DNA of 64,000 bases from Xanthobacter tagetidis (GCF_003667445.1 NZ_RCTF01000020.1:38569-102568); one strand, 5' to 3'; positions 7,946-17,226 are shown, numbered from the stretch's first letter. Notes: a model not told the origin generated them from the letters alone. Translations and numbers: made by a program.

Positions 7946-7955
7946 GGCGCGCCGG

Positions 7956-9563
7956 TCAGCCGCCCGGCGGGATCACCTTGTAGAGCTGGAATCGGTCGCC
8001 CTCGAAGGCGAGCTTCAGCCGGTCGGGGTCCGGGTTCGGCGCCCCGCGCTCGGTGAACAGGAGGTAGACATAGTCGAAATGCTGGGGCCACAGGTCCCAG
8101 TAGCGGGCACCGTCCACCGTCGGCTCGTCCTCGGCGATCAGCAGTTGCTCCAGCTGGGGCGGCGTCCCGTCCTCGGTGTCGACGGTGGCGGCATAGGGCT
8201 GCCTCACGCGCAGGATCTGCTTGCCCTTCACCGTGAAGGCGGTCGTGACCAGCGACGACTTCTCGATCATGGCGAGGCAGGCCGCGTGCATCAGGCCGAG
8301 GTCGCGCACGTCCTCGCCGCCGTTGACGTCGGCATAGGCCACCAGCACCCGCGAGCCGGTCTTGATGTCGCCGACCGAGCGCCGGAAGTCGAAGGTCCAG
8401 CGGGTGAGCTGGTCCCACACCACCTGCACCTCGGCGACCCGCACGCCCACCATCACCAGCAGCACCACGAGGAAGCCGCGCCGCGCCAGCCGGTGCCGCA
8501 GGTCGACGCTGATGGTGGCGAGCACCATGAAGGCGATGGCCACCGGGATGCGCTGGTCCGCCATGTAGGTGGCGAATGCGACGCGGGGCATGGCGAGATA
8601 GACCGCGCCGGCGACCAGCAGGAGCGTCGCCAGCAGCGGGTGCACGCGCAGCAGCCGGTGGCGCGCCGCCCAGATGCCGGCGGCGACCACGACCGCCGTG
8701 AGCGCGAACGCCACATAGTCGAAATAGACGTTGAAGATGAGCTCGATGCCCTCGATCTTGCCCTTCGGCTCCCAGTAGTTCTCGCCCGACAGGCCCCAGG
8801 TGGGGCTTGCCAGCATCAGCGGCCCGACCAGCGCGAACGGCAGCCCGGCGGCGACGAACGCGGCGAGGCGCGGCGCCAGCGGCCGCCCGCGGCCCTGCCA
8901 CAGGCGCAGCAGTTCGAAGGCGAGCAGGCCGATGCCGTAGATGCCGGCCGCCACCAGGTGGCAGAAGAACAGCGCCACCACGAACGCGGTCGAGGCGGCA
9001 TACCGCCAGGGCCACGGCTTGTCCCGCAGCGCCACCCAAGCGGCGAGCGCGCACAGCGCGAGCCCGATGCCGAAATAGTAGTTCATGACGCCGATGAGGA
9101 AGACGCCGTTATAGAGCAGCGGGAAGGCGAGCAGCTGCACCGACGACCAGCGCCCGAACAGGGCCCGGTGCAGCGCCATGGTGCCGCCGGCGATGAGCGC
9201 GAAGCACATCAGCGTGTAGATCTCGCCCGCCGCGTAGATGTTGGTGAAGCGGTCGATCACCGGCACCAGCAGGTCCATCATCAGGTTCGGGATCACCGCC
9301 CACTCCACGCGGTAGAAGCGCGCGAGGTCGGCGTCGTGCGGCAGCACGGCGATCACGTGCATCCGGGCGAGGTGGTTCACGTAGTCCGACAGCGGAGGGA
9401 TGGGATGGGTGACGATGGGGATTGCCACCAGCGCCAGGCCGATGAGGAAGGCCGCGGCGATGACGCGGCCCGGCAGGTCATGGTGCGGCCGGGCCGGCAG
9501 AACCGGGTGCGCGGCGGGCTTGCTGCCGGCGGCCGGCGCTGAGGGGGCGGTTCTGGCGTCCAT
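7956..9563 (-). CDS. Multi-pass membrane protein, possibly a GT-C-type glycosyltransferase
   Basis: 535 aa with about ten hydrophobic segments, starting with VIAAAFLIGLALVAIPIV and ending in a soluble C-terminal domain of roughly 140 residues. The first periplasmic loop reads PIPPLSDYVNHLARMHVI. An acidic D-x-x-N-H in the first loop is reminiscent of GT-C enzymes that use polyprenyl-phosphate sugars, but I see no decisive motif. ATG 9563 (MDARTAP) was chosen; the frame stays open upstream but is low-complexity there. No partner genes of a glycan pathway are adjacent. Confidence 0.7.
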   Translation of the reverse strand: MDARTAPSAPAAGSKPAAHPVLPARPHHDLPGRVIAAAFLIGLALVAIPIVTHPIPPLSDYVNHLARMHVIAVLPHDADLARFYRVEWAVIPNLMMDLLVPVIDRFTNIYAAGEIYTLMCFALIAGGTMALHRALFGRWSSVQLLAFPLLYNGVFLIGVMNYYFGIGLALCALAAWVALRDKPWPWRYAASTAFVVALFFCHLVAAGIYGIGLLAFELLRLWQGRGRPLAPRLAAFVAAGLPFALVGPLMLASPTWGLSGENYWEPKGKIEGIELIFNVYFDYVAFALTAVVVAAGIWAARHRLLRVHPLLATLLLVAGAVYLAMPRVAFATYMADQRIPVAIAFMVLATISVDLRHRLARRGFLVVLLVMVGVRVAEVQVVWDQLTRWTFDFRRSVGDIKTGSRVLVAYADVNGGEDVRDLGLMHAACLAMIEKSSLVTTAFTVKGKQILRVRQPYAATVDTEDGTPPQLEQLLIAEDEPTVDGARYWDLWPQHFDYVYLLFTERGAPNPDPDRLKLAFEGDRFQLYKVIPPGG

Positions 9564-9874
9564 GATCGGGGTTCCGCGGGGAGGACGGCGGCCCGAGCCA
9601 TGCCGAGCGCCGATGCGCCGGAACGGGCGCCGCCGAGGCGGCTCATGACATGGAGATTGTGGTGGCGCCATGGCTTGCAGGTGACGGCCGGGCAAATTTT
9701 GCACCTTCCGTAACGTCGCCTTGTCCCGGCGCCCGCCCTGGCGGCGGCCTTTCCCGGCGCGGTCGAACCGGCTAGAAGGGCGGCGGCCGGCGCGCGCCGG
9801 CCCCGGAGCGCGCGGACCCGGCCCGGCCGGTCCGCCCGGAACGTCAGACCGCCATTCCCGAGAGCGAGCCTTTC
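9564..9874. other. Intergenic region upstream of argB
   Basis: This 311-bp divergent spacer separates the membrane-protein gene and argB. It is GC-rich with a short AT patch near 9690-9715 (GGGCAAATTTTGCACC). I see no RNA gene, repeat or clear operator. Confidence 0.5.
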
Positions 9875-10774
9875 ATGAGCGAGCCGTTCCCCGCCAACGA
9901 GGCGCATCTTCAGGCCGAGGTCCTCGCCCGCGCGCTGCCGCACATGCAGCGCTATGACGACGCCGTCGTCGTGGTGAAGTACGGCGGCCATGCCATGGGC
10001 AACGAGGACGTGGCGCGCCACTTCGCGCAGGACATCGTGCTCCTGGAGCAGGCGGGCGTGAACCCCGTGGTGGTGCACGGCGGCGGCCCGCAGATCGGCG
10101 CCATGCTGGAGAAGCTCGGCATCAAGTCGCAGTTCGCGGCCGGGCTGCGCATCACCGACAAGGCGACGGTGGAGATCGTCGAGATGGTGCTCGCGGGCTC
10201 CATCAACAAGCAGATCGTCGGCTTCATCAACGAGGCGGGCGGCAAGGCCATCGGCCTGTGCGGCAAGGACGGCAACATGGTGCGCGCCCGCAAGGCGACG
10301 CGCACCCTGGTGGACCCGGACAGCAAGATCGAGCAGGTGGTGGACCTCGGCTTCGTCGGCGAGCCCGACACCGTCGACACCATGGTGCTGGACCAGATCC
10401 TCGGCCGCGAGCTGATCCCCGTGCTCGCCCCGGTGGCGGCGGCGGTGGACGGCGGCACCTACAATGTGAACGCCGACACCTTCGCCGGCGCCATCGCCGG
10501 CGCGCTCGGCGCCAAGCGCCTGCTGCTGCTCACCGACGTGCCGGGCGTGCTCGACACGTCGAAGACGCTGATCCCGAAGCTCACCATCGCCGAGGCGCAT
10601 GCGCTGATCGCCGACGGCACCATCTCCGGCGGCATGATCCCGAAGGTGGAGACCTGCATCTACGCCTTGGAGCAGGGCGTGGAGGGGGTGGTGATCCTCG
10701 ACGGCAAGGTGCCGCACGCGGTGCTGCTGGAACTGCTCACCGACCACGGCGCCGGCACGCTCATCACCCGCTGA
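9875..10774 (+). CDS. argB: Acetylglutamate kinase
   Basis: Phosphorylates N-acetylglutamate with ATP, the second step of arginine biosynthesis. 299 aa, full length. The amino-acid-kinase signatures are visible: VVKYGGHAM near residues 33-41, VVHGGGPQIG near 66-75, the substrate loop FAAGLRITD, and NVNADTFAGAIAGALGAKRLLLLTDVPGVL near 200-229. The end, ILDGKVPHAVLLELLTDHGAGTLITR, is typical. The long N-terminal helix before the kinase core resembles arginine-sensitive hexameric ArgB, so feedback inhibition is likely. It is an isolated gene and converges on the acetyltransferase. Confidence 0.95.
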   Translation: MSEPFPANEAHLQAEVLARALPHMQRYDDAVVVVKYGGHAMGNEDVARHFAQDIVLLEQAGVNPVVVHGGGPQIGAMLEKLGIKSQFAAGLRITDKATVEIVEMVLAGSINKQIVGFINEAGGKAIGLCGKDGNMVRARKATRTLVDPDSKIEQVVDLGFVGEPDTVDTMVLDQILGRELIPVLAPVAAAVDGGTYNVNADTFAGAIAGALGAKRLLLLTDVPGVLDTSKTLIPKLTIAEAHALIADGTISGGMIPKVETCIYALEQGVEGVVILDGKVPHAVLLELLTDHGAGTLITR

Positions 10775-10804
10775 CCGGAGGGGCGCGCGGGAAGGCCCCG
10801 GCGC

Positions 10805-11326
10805 CTACATCCCCGGAATGTCGCTGGCGCCGGGCCCGAGCGGGCGCTGCATGAGCACGGTGTCCACCCAGCGGCCGAACTTCAGCCCGGTCGCGGCGAG
10901 CGTTCCCATATGGGCGAAGCCGCAGGCGCGGTGCAGCGCGATCGAGCCCTCATTGGCGCTGTCGCCGATCACCGCCACCATCTGGCGGTAACCGCGCCGC
11001 TCGCAGGCGTCGATCAGCGCATCGAGCAGCGCGCGGCCGATGCCGCGGCCATGAAAGGCCGCCGCCACATAGATGGAATCCTCCACCGTGTGCCGGTAGG
11101 CCGCGCGCGGCCGGAAGGCACTGGCATAGGCATAGCCGGCGAAGGCGCCGTCGATCTCGGCGGCGAGGTAGGGATAGCCCTGATCGGCGATCGCCGCCAT
11201 GCGCCGCGCCATCTCCTCCCGACCCGGCGGCACCAGCTCGAAGCTCGCCGTGCCCTCGCGCACGGCCTGCGCATAGATGGCGGTAATATGGGGAAGGTCG
11301 GCGGCAGTGGCGGCGCGGATGAGCAT
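10805..11326 (-). CDS. GNAT N-acetyltransferase, phosphinothricin acetyltransferase-like
   Basis: 173 aa from ATG 11326 (MLIRAATAADLPHITAIY). The core matches the PAT/MnaT subgroup of GNAT enzymes: IYAQAVREGTASFE, AGYAYASAFRPRAAYRHTVEDSIYV, and the acetyl-CoA loop FHGRGIGRALL, followed by NEGSIALHRACGFAHMG. Members acetylate phosphinothricin, methionine sulfoximine or similar amino acids; the physiological substrate here cannot be read from sequence. An ATG six codons upstream (11344) is possible. The gene converges on argB, with 30 bp between the stops. Confidence 0.85.
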   Translation of the reverse strand: MLIRAATAADLPHITAIYAQAVREGTASFELVPPGREEMARRMAAIADQGYPYLAAEIDGAFAGYAYASAFRPRAAYRHTVEDSIYVAAAFHGRGIGRALLDALIDACERRGYRQMVAVIGDSANEGSIALHRACGFAHMGTLAATGLKFGRWVDTVLMQRPLGPGASDIPGM

Positions 11327-11391
11327 GGGGCGGGGGCAGGACATTGCGCAGGTGGGGGCGCCGCAAGCATATCGCCGCGACCCATCCGCTC

Positions 11392-11425
11392 AAACAGAAA
11401 AGCCCCGGCCAAGCGGCCGGGGCTT
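11392..11425 (-). terminator. Intrinsic terminator of the BI-1 family gene
   Basis: An 11-bp stem (AAGCCCCGGCC with GGCCGGGGCTT) closes an AAGC loop. Read on the minus strand it is followed by TTTCTGTTTG. It lies 37 bp beyond the stop of the gene ending at 11462. Confidence 0.8.
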
Positions 11426-11461
11426 CTCCTCATCTCGCGAGAGCGGCGTCGCGGCTAGGCC

Positions 11462-12232
11462 TCAATCCTGGCTGCGGCCGCCGAACAGCTGCAGCAGCAT
11501 CATGAACATGTTGATGAAGTCCAGATAGAGCGCCAGCGCGCCCATGATGGCCTTCTTGCCCATGACGGCGGCGTCGTCGCCGGCGAAATACATCTCCTTG
11601 ATCCGCTGCGTGTCGTAGGCGGTGAGGCCCGCGAACACGAGCACACCCACCACGGACACGATGAACTGGAGCATCGAGGAGCCGAGGAAGATGTTCACGA
11701 CCGAGGCGATGATGATGCCGAACAGGCCCATCATCAGGAACGAGCCCATGCCGGAGAGGTCACGCTGCGTGGTGTAGCCGTAGAGGCTCAGCGCGCCGAA
11801 CGAGGCGGCGGTGATGAAGAACACCCGGACGATGCTCTCGTGCGTGTACACGAGGAAGATCGTCGACAGCGAGATGCCCATGATGGCCGCGAACAGCCAG
11901 AACGTCAGCTGGGCGGCGGGCACGCTCATGCGTTCCACGCGGAAGCTCAGGAAGAACACCGCGCCGAGCGGCGCAAGCATGACCACCCAGCGGAACGGGC
12001 TCTGGAAAAGGAACTGACCCACAGCGGTCAGCGCCATGCGTCCGGTGGCCGGGTCCGTCGTCACCGCCATCATGAAGGTGCCGAGCGCGGCCGCGCCGGT
12101 GATGGCGAGGCCCAGCGCCATGTAGTTGTAGACGCTCAGCATGTATGAGCGGAGGCCCTGGTCGATCGCGGCCTGCGAGCGCGCCACCGTCGTGTTCCAA
12201 CGCCCGGCGACGTTGCGATCATAGTCGGACAT
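11462..12232 (-). CDS. Bax inhibitor-1/YccA family membrane protein
   Basis: 256 aa with about seven TM segments. The N-terminus (MSDYDRNVAGRWNTTVARSQAAIDQGLRSYM) is cytoplasmic. The signature region FGALSLYGYTTQRDLSGMGSFLMMGL and the pair of acidic residues in AYDTQRIKEMY match BI-1 (UPF0005) proteins, which behave as pH-sensitive calcium leak channels or as modulators of FtsH. ATG 12232 fits the family start and is preceded by AAGGGGA. It is a single-gene unit with its own terminator. Confidence 0.9.
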   Translation of the reverse strand: MSDYDRNVAGRWNTTVARSQAAIDQGLRSYMLSVYNYMALGLAITGAAALGTFMMAVTTDPATGRMALTAVGQFLFQSPFRWVVMLAPLGAVFFLSFRVERMSVPAAQLTFWLFAAIMGISLSTIFLVYTHESIVRVFFITAASFGALSLYGYTTQRDLSGMGSFLMMGLFGIIIASVVNIFLGSSMLQFIVSVVGVLVFAGLTAYDTQRIKEMYFAGDDAAVMGKKAIMGALALYLDFINMFMMLLQLFGGRSQD

Positions 12233-12423
12233 CGTCGTTCCCCTTGAAAAGATCTCCGACCGCCCGCGCCGCAAGGCTTCGGGCAGTCCGCCGCTAATAT
12301 GGTGGGTTCCAAATGGGGCGGCAAGACGAGGTACATGAAATTTACGCAAGGTGAGATCGCGCGCTGGGCGTGCATTCCACATCGATTGCGGCCTATAGTG
12401 AATTCCGGTCGGGGGCGCGGGCC

Positions 12424-13323
12424 ATGGGGGGGCGTGGCGACGGATCGGGACGAGGTGCCGGGCTGCGTGCAATTCAGGCGCGGCCACGCCGGCACGCCCT
12501 CGCCTTTATCCCGCCGCTCGATCTGGCGCTCGCGCTCGGCATGCTCCTCGGCCTTGGATGCCTGTTCACGCCGCGGCCGGCCCTGGCGGGCGCCTGGACG
12601 CTGCCGGCCGGCGGCGGCCAGGTCATCGTCCAGACCACGGTGGCGACCTCCAACCAGGAATTCGGCCCCTCCTCGGACCTGCTTTCCAGCCGGCCCTACG
12701 ACAAGGCGGAGGTGGACCTCGTCTTCGAGTACGGCGCCACCGACTGGCTGACCCTGATCGCCGCGCCGCAATTCCTCGCCGTGCGGCTCGGGGAGCCGGG
12801 CTCCGCCTCCTATGCGGGGCCGGGCTATACCAGCCTCGGGGCGCGGGTGCGGCTCTATGAGAGCGAAACCTTCGTGCTCTCGGCGCAGGCGGTGGCGCGC
12901 ATTTCCGGCACCGGCAATTCCCAGAGCGCGGCGGCGGTGGGCTACGAGGACGGCGAGCTGGACCTGCGCGTGCTGGCCGGGCTCTCCTTCACGCTGTTCG
13001 GCAAGCCGGCTTATCTCGATCTCCAAGCGGCGCAGCGCCAGCGCTCCGGGCCGCCGCCGGACGAGTTCCACCTCGACGCCACCTTGGGCGTGCGGGTGGC
13101 CGAGCGCTGGCAGGTGCTGGCGCAGTCCTTCAACGTGGTCTCGGAGGGTGCGGGCGAGGGCCCGTATTTCGGCGCCTCCTACGAGTATTACAAGCTGCAG
13201 CTCGGCGCGGCCTATGACTGGACGCCGGCGCTGACGCTCCAGCTCTCCGTCGTCGGCACCTATTTCGCCCGCAACGCGCCGCAGGAGAACGGCCTCGTCC
13301 TCAGCGCCCAATACCGCTTCTGA
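12424..13323 (+). CDS. Probable outer-membrane beta-barrel protein
   Basis: 299 aa from ATG 12424; starts at 12370 and 12541 are also possible. A hydrophobic stretch (FIPPLDLALALGMLLGLGCLF) ends in ALA before GAWTLPAGG, so a signal peptide is likely. The mature part is made of alternating amphipathic strands (GQVIVQTTVATS, KAEVDLVFEYGATDWLTLIAAPQF, LGARVRLYESETFVLSAQAVARI) and ends in Tyr-Arg-Phe, the classic C-terminal aromatic of BAM-assembled proteins. This resembles MetA-pathway/DUF3187-like barrels of unknown role. Its stop overlaps the convergent transporter gene by 23 bp. Confidence 0.75.
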   Translation: MGGRGDGSGRGAGLRAIQARPRRHALAFIPPLDLALALGMLLGLGCLFTPRPALAGAWTLPAGGGQVIVQTTVATSNQEFGPSSDLLSSRPYDKAEVDLVFEYGATDWLTLIAAPQFLAVRLGEPGSASYAGPGYTSLGARVRLYESETFVLSAQAVARISGTGNSQSAAAVGYEDGELDLRVLAGLSFTLFGKPAYLDLQAAQRQRSGPPPDEFHLDATLGVRVAERWQVLAQSFNVVSEGAGEGPYFGASYEYYKLQLGAAYDWTPALTLQLSVVGTYFARNAPQENGLVLSAQYRF

Positions 13324-14209
13324 CCGGCCCGCCGGTGGTCACGAGGCGAATTCCGAGCGCGATCGGGATGATGCCGAGGAGATCGAGCGGCGGCACGCTC
13401 TCGCCCAGCAGCAGCCAGCCGAACATCAGGCCGAGCGGCGGCATCAGGAAATGCAGCGCGCTCGCCTTGGTGGCGCTCGCCCGCGACAGGATGAAGAACC
13501 ACAGGCTGAACGCCGCCACCGAGGCGCCGAGCGTCAGATAGAGGAAGGCGGCGGCGAGCGGCAGCGAGGGCTGGATCGCATCCAGGCTCTCCGTCATCAG
13601 CGCCACCGGCAGCAGAGCGAGCCCGCCCGCCAGCGACTGGATGCCGCTGCCCATCCACAAGGGCGCGCCAGTGCGCACCAGCTTGAACAGCAGGGTGGCG
13701 GCGGCCAGCGTCACCAGCGCCGCGAGCACGAACAGCGTTCCGGTCAGGTCCTCCGCGCCCGAGCCGATGCGCGAGCGCACCACCAGCGCCACCCCCGCCA
13801 TGCCGAGGCCGAGCCCCGCGAGCTTCAGCGGCGTCAGCCGCTCGCCCAGCAGCGGGCCGGCCGCGAGCGCGGTGAGCAGCGGGTTGGCGCTGATGATGAC
13901 GGCGGTGAAGCCCGAGGACACCGTGGTCATGCCCACATAGCTCAGGCCGAGATAGCAGGCATTGTTCAGCACCCCCATGAGCGCCAGCGCCGCCACCTCG
14001 CGCGCCGGAATGCGCTTCAGCTGACCGAGCAGGGCGCAGGCCCCGAGGATCAGCGTGCCGGCCAAAAGGAAGCGGCCGGCGAGCAGCAGCAGCGGCGGGC
14101 AGTAAGCGAGCGCCACCTTCGCCGCGGCGAAGGCCGAACTCCACAGCAGGCAGAAGGCGAGGATGAGCACGGGCGTGTAGTCCCGGCTGCGGACGGCGGC
14201 GGCGTGCAT
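13301..14209 (-). CDS. EamA/DMT-family exporter
   Basis: 302 aa from ATG 14209 (MHAAAVRSRDYTP) with ten predicted TM helices in two EamA repeats (residues about 12-140 and 155-290). Visible hallmarks are LLWSSAFAAAKVALAYCPPLLLLAGRF in helix 1-2, the loop PLLGERLTPLKLAGLGLGMAGVALV closing the first repeat, and LLLGESVPPLDLLGIIPIALGIRLV closing the second. These proteins export amino acids or other metabolites. It is divergent from a LysR gene with an operator-like palindrome between them, so that regulator probably controls it. Confidence 0.88.
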   Translation of the reverse strand: MHAAAVRSRDYTPVLILAFCLLWSSAFAAAKVALAYCPPLLLLAGRFLLAGTLILGACALLGQLKRIPAREVAALALMGVLNNACYLGLSYVGMTTVSSGFTAVIISANPLLTALAAGPLLGERLTPLKLAGLGLGMAGVALVVRSRIGSGAEDLTGTLFVLAALVTLAAATLLFKLVRTGAPLWMGSGIQSLAGGLALLPVALMTESLDAIQPSLPLAAAFLYLTLGASVAAFSLWFFILSRASATKASALHFLMPPLGLMFGWLLLGESVPPLDLLGIIPIALGIRLVTTGGPVRSGIGR

Positions 14210-14279
14210 TTGGCAAGTCTCCCGGGGCGCAGAAAGCACGCGCGGTTTGCATTGGGAAATTGAATGTGCCCATCATCCG

Positions 14280-14296
14280 CATTCGAAAAACGAATG
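14280..14296. promoter_or_regulatory. LysR-type operator between the DMT exporter and its LysR gene
   Basis: CATTCG-AAAAA-CGAATG is a perfect interrupted palindrome that contains the LysR-type T-N11-A motif (T14282 to A14294). It sits 12 bp before ATG 14308 of the LysR gene and 71 bp from the exporter start, as expected for shared control. Confidence 0.65.
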
Positions 14297-14307
14297 TGTG
14301 TGCCGTG

Positions 14308-15171
14308 ATGCTGGACCCCGATCTCCTGAAGGCCTTCGTGAGCGTGGTGGAGGCGGGCGGCTTCACGCGGGCCGGCGAGCGGGTCCACCGCACCCAGTCC
14401 ACGGTGAGCCAGCAGATCCGCCGCCTGGAGGAGCAGCTCGGCCGGCACCTGCTGCTGCGGGACGGGCGCGGGGTGAGCCTGACGCCGGAGGGCGAGGTGC
14501 TGCTCGGCTATGCCCGCCGCATCCTGGCGCTCCATGCCGAGGCCGAGGCGGCGCTCACCGGCCCCGCGCCGGCGCCCGCCCTGCGGCTGGGCATTCCCGA
14601 CGACATTCCCGTGGCGGCGCTCACCGAGGTGGTCTCCGCGTTCGCGGCGGCGCGGCCGCAGGTGCGCCTCGCGGTGCAGTGCGGCCTGAGCACCGATCTC
14701 CTGGCGGCGCTCGCCCGCGGCGAACTCGACATCGCCCTCGCCAAGCGTGAGCCGGGAGCGGGCCCGGCGCACCGCGCCTGGGCGGAGCGCCTCGCCTGGG
14801 TGGCCGGGGCCGGTCGCCTGCCGCCGGACGGGGTGGTGCCGCTGGTCGCGTTCCGCCAGGGCTGCCTCTATCGCGGCCGGGCCGTGCATGCGCTGGAGCG
14901 CGCCGGGCGGCCCTGGCGCATCGCCTATGAAAGCTCGGACCTGCTCGGCATCCAGGCGGCGCTGAAGGGCGGGCTCGGCGTCGCCGTGCTGTCGCGCCGG
15001 GCGATCACCGCCGACCACCGCGTTCTCACTGCCGGCGAGGGCTGGCCCGACATCGCCCCTACCGAGCTTGCCTTGTGCGCCAGGGACGATCTCGGCGCGG
15101 CAGGGCGCGATCTCGTCGACCTCCTCGCCGCCTTCTGCGACGCCGAGGAGGCGCGCCCGCTCGCGGCCTGA
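14308..15171 (+). CDS. LysR-family transcriptional regulator
   Basis: 287 aa from ATG 14308. The N-terminal winged helix-turn-helix is clear (LLKAFVSVVEAGGFTRAGERVHRTQSTVSQQIRRLEEQLG), followed by LTPEGEVLLGYARRIL and a periplasmic-binding-protein-like effector domain (LRLGIPDDIP onward). An in-frame ATG at 14260 would place the operator inside the gene, which argues for 14308. The gene is divergent from the DMT exporter, suggesting autorepression plus effector-dependent activation. The subgroup resembles regulators paired with small-molecule exporters. Confidence 0.9.
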   Translation: MLDPDLLKAFVSVVEAGGFTRAGERVHRTQSTVSQQIRRLEEQLGRHLLLRDGRGVSLTPEGEVLLGYARRILALHAEAEAALTGPAPAPALRLGIPDDIPVAALTEVVSAFAAARPQVRLAVQCGLSTDLLAALARGELDIALAKREPGAGPAHRAWAERLAWVAGAGRLPPDGVVPLVAFRQGCLYRGRAVHALERAGRPWRIAYESSDLLGIQAALKGGLGVAVLSRRAITADHRVLTAGEGWPDIAPTELALCARDDLGAAGRDLVDLLAAFCDAEEARPLAA

Positions 15172-15175
15172 CGGC

Positions 15176-16135
15176 TCAGCCGGCCGCCGCGTGCTTCGCC
15201 AGCAAGGCGCGGCCCACCTGGCCTGCGCCCAGCAAACCGGGCGTGGCGTGCATCACCACGTGCACCGGCATCAAAGTGAGCCGGTCGGTATAGGGCGGAT
15301 GGTCGTCGAACGCGGCGCGGAACGGGCTGTCCGCGAACATGTGCGCCATGGCGCGGCCGATGCCGCCGGCGACGTAGACGCCGCCGCGGGCGTCGAAGGC
15401 GAGCGCCAGGTCGCCCAGCACCCGGCCGAGCAGGCGCAGGAACACGTCGCAGGTTTCCCGCTCGCTGCGCTGGCCGTGCACCGCGGCCTTGATGATGCCG
15501 TGGGTGGTGAGGCTCTCGCCGGTGAGGATGCGGTGCAGGCGCACCAGGCCCTGGCCGGAGAGCACGTGCTCCACCGCCACCGGGCCGAGGTCGCGCACCA
15601 GATGGGCGATCACCCGCGCCTCGTCGGTCGTCACCGCGCCGAGGCGCATGTGGCCGGCCTCGCTGGCGAGCACGATGTTGCCCTCGGGACGCGGCAGCAG
15701 CACGGCGGTGCCGAGCCCGGTGCCGGGGCCGCAGACCAGCATGGGTTCGCCCGGCGCCGCCCGCCCGGCGCCGACCTCGATCAGGTCCTCGCGCTTCAGC
15801 AGCGGCACCGCATGTGCGAGCGCCACGAAATCGTTGACCACCGCCAGCTCGGCAAGCCCCATGGCGCCGGCGAAGGCGGTGCGGCTGAAGCGCCAGTTGC
15901 GGTTGGTGAGGCGCACGTCCTCGCCGTCGACGGGGGCCGCCACGGCGAACGCGCCGAGCGTCGGCCGCGCGCCGCCGAGGCCGGCGAGATAGGCGCCCAC
16001 CAGATCGTCGAGGCTGGCATAGGAATCGTTGGTCTCGATGCGCACGTCGAACGGCAGACCGTCGGCACCGGCGCGGGCGAGCCGCGTGGTGGTGCCGCCG
16101 ATGTCCGCGAGGAGAAGCATGGGGGCCATGGGCAA
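15176..16135 (-). CDS. glk: Glucokinase
   Basis: Phosphorylates glucose with ATP to glucose-6-phosphate in the cytosol. 319 aa, the length of the proteobacterial Glk (non-ROK) family. The ATP-binding start LLLADIGGTTTRLA, the sugar-binding VVNDFVALAHAVP, GPGTGLGTAVL and the SEAGHMRLG segment are all visible, plus VYVAGGIGRAM near the end. ATG 16123 (MLLLADIGG) is an alternative start. The gene converges on the LysR gene with 4 bp between the stops. No Entner-Doudoroff genes are next to it. Confidence 0.92.
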   Translation of the reverse strand: MPMAPMLLLADIGGTTTRLARAGADGLPFDVRIETNDSYASLDDLVGAYLAGLGGARPTLGAFAVAAPVDGEDVRLTNRNWRFSRTAFAGAMGLAELAVVNDFVALAHAVPLLKREDLIEVGAGRAAPGEPMLVCGPGTGLGTAVLLPRPEGNIVLASEAGHMRLGAVTTDEARVIAHLVRDLGPVAVEHVLSGQGLVRLHRILTGESLTTHGIIKAAVHGQRSERETCDVFLRLLGRVLGDLALAFDARGGVYVAGGIGRAMAHMFADSPFRAAFDDHPPYTDRLTLMPVHVVMHATPGLLGAGQVGRALLAKHAAAG

Positions 16136-16207
16136 TCCGGTGGGAACGGGAGGCGAACTTTAATCGGCCGGCGCGCCGAAGCAACTGCTCCCGGCGCCGG
16201 GCGGCGC

Positions 16208-17101
16208 TCAGAGCACCACCACGCCTCTATGCTTGGCCTCGCCTTCCGGTTCCACGTGGATGGTGATTTCCGTGTCGTCCATGTCGGTTTCGAGCGCGCG
16301 CTCGATGCGGTCGCAGATGTCGTGCGCCGCGGCCACGCTCATGCTGCCCGGCACCACCAGGTGGAACTCCACGAAGGTCATGCGCCCGGCATGGCGGGTG
16401 CGCAGATCGTGCGCCTCGATGGCGCCTTCGGCATGGGTGGAGACCAGTTCGCGGATGCGGGCCACCACGTCCGGCGGCGGCGCGGCATCCATGAGGCCGC
16501 CCACGGATTCGCGCATCAGGCCCCAGCCGGTCCACAGCACGTTGAGCGCCACCAGCGCCGCCAGCAGCGGGTCGAGCTGCGGCCAGCCGGTGATCGGCAC
16601 CAGGATGAAGCCGGCGAGCACGCCGAGCGAGGTGACGACGTCGGTCAGGATGTGCTTGCCGTCGGCGATCAGCGCGGGCGAGCGGTTGGCCCGGCCGACC
16701 CGCAGCAGCACCATGCACCACACCGCGTTGAGGGCGGTCGCGGCGCCGTTGAGCAGCATGCCCTTCACCGGCTGGTCGGGCAGGCGCGGGTCGAGGAAGC
16801 CGTGATACGCCTCGCGCAGGATGGTGAAGGCGGCGAGCACCACCAGCACGCCCTCGACCACGGCGGAGATGTACTCCGCCTTGTGGTGTCCGTAGGGATG
16901 GTTGGTGTCCGCCGGCTGGGCGGAGATGTGGAGCGCCGCCAGCGCCGCCAGCGAGGCGGCGACATTGATGATGCTTTCCAGCGCGTCCGACAGCAGCGCC
17001 ACCGAGCCGGTGACGAGATAAGCGAGCGTCTTGAGGCCCAGGACCACGACGCCGACGCCGACGCTGGCCACCGCCACCCACAGCGTGGAGCGCTTCATCA
17101 T
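16208..17101 (-). CDS. Cation diffusion facilitator (CDF) metal exporter
   Basis: 297 aa with six TM helices and a cytoplasmic C-terminal ferredoxin-like domain. The metal-site region in TM2 reads LLSDALESIINV and in TM5 reads HILTDVVTSLGVLAG, giving the H-x3-D typical of CDFs. The C-terminal part (HDLRTRHAGRMTFVEFHLVVPGS, DICDRIERALE) matches CDF regulatory domains. Substrates are usually Zn, Fe, Co or Mn. The first site has D-x3-S rather than D-x3-D, so metal preference cannot be assigned. It is probably a single gene, 40 bp upstream of glk on the same strand. Confidence 0.9.
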   Translation of the reverse strand: MMKRSTLWVAVASVGVGVVVLGLKTLAYLVTGSVALLSDALESIINVAASLAALAALHISAQPADTNHPYGHHKAEYISAVVEGVLVVLAAFTILREAYHGFLDPRLPDQPVKGMLLNGAATALNAVWCMVLLRVGRANRSPALIADGKHILTDVVTSLGVLAGFILVPITGWPQLDPLLAALVALNVLWTGWGLMRESVGGLMDAAPPPDVVARIRELVSTHAEGAIEAHDLRTRHAGRMTFVEFHLVVPGSMSVAAAHDICDRIERALETDMDDTEITIHVEPEGEAKHRGVVVL

Positions 17102-17226
17102 CGCCTCCCGGCGCAGGATGGAGGAAGAGCCGTCCTCGGGCGCGGCTCGGCCCGGGCCGCGGCACGCCGGGGGGCTGTAGCCCTCTTTCAGCCGCAGTGC
17201 AACATGGCCGCGTCCCGGCCCGCGTC

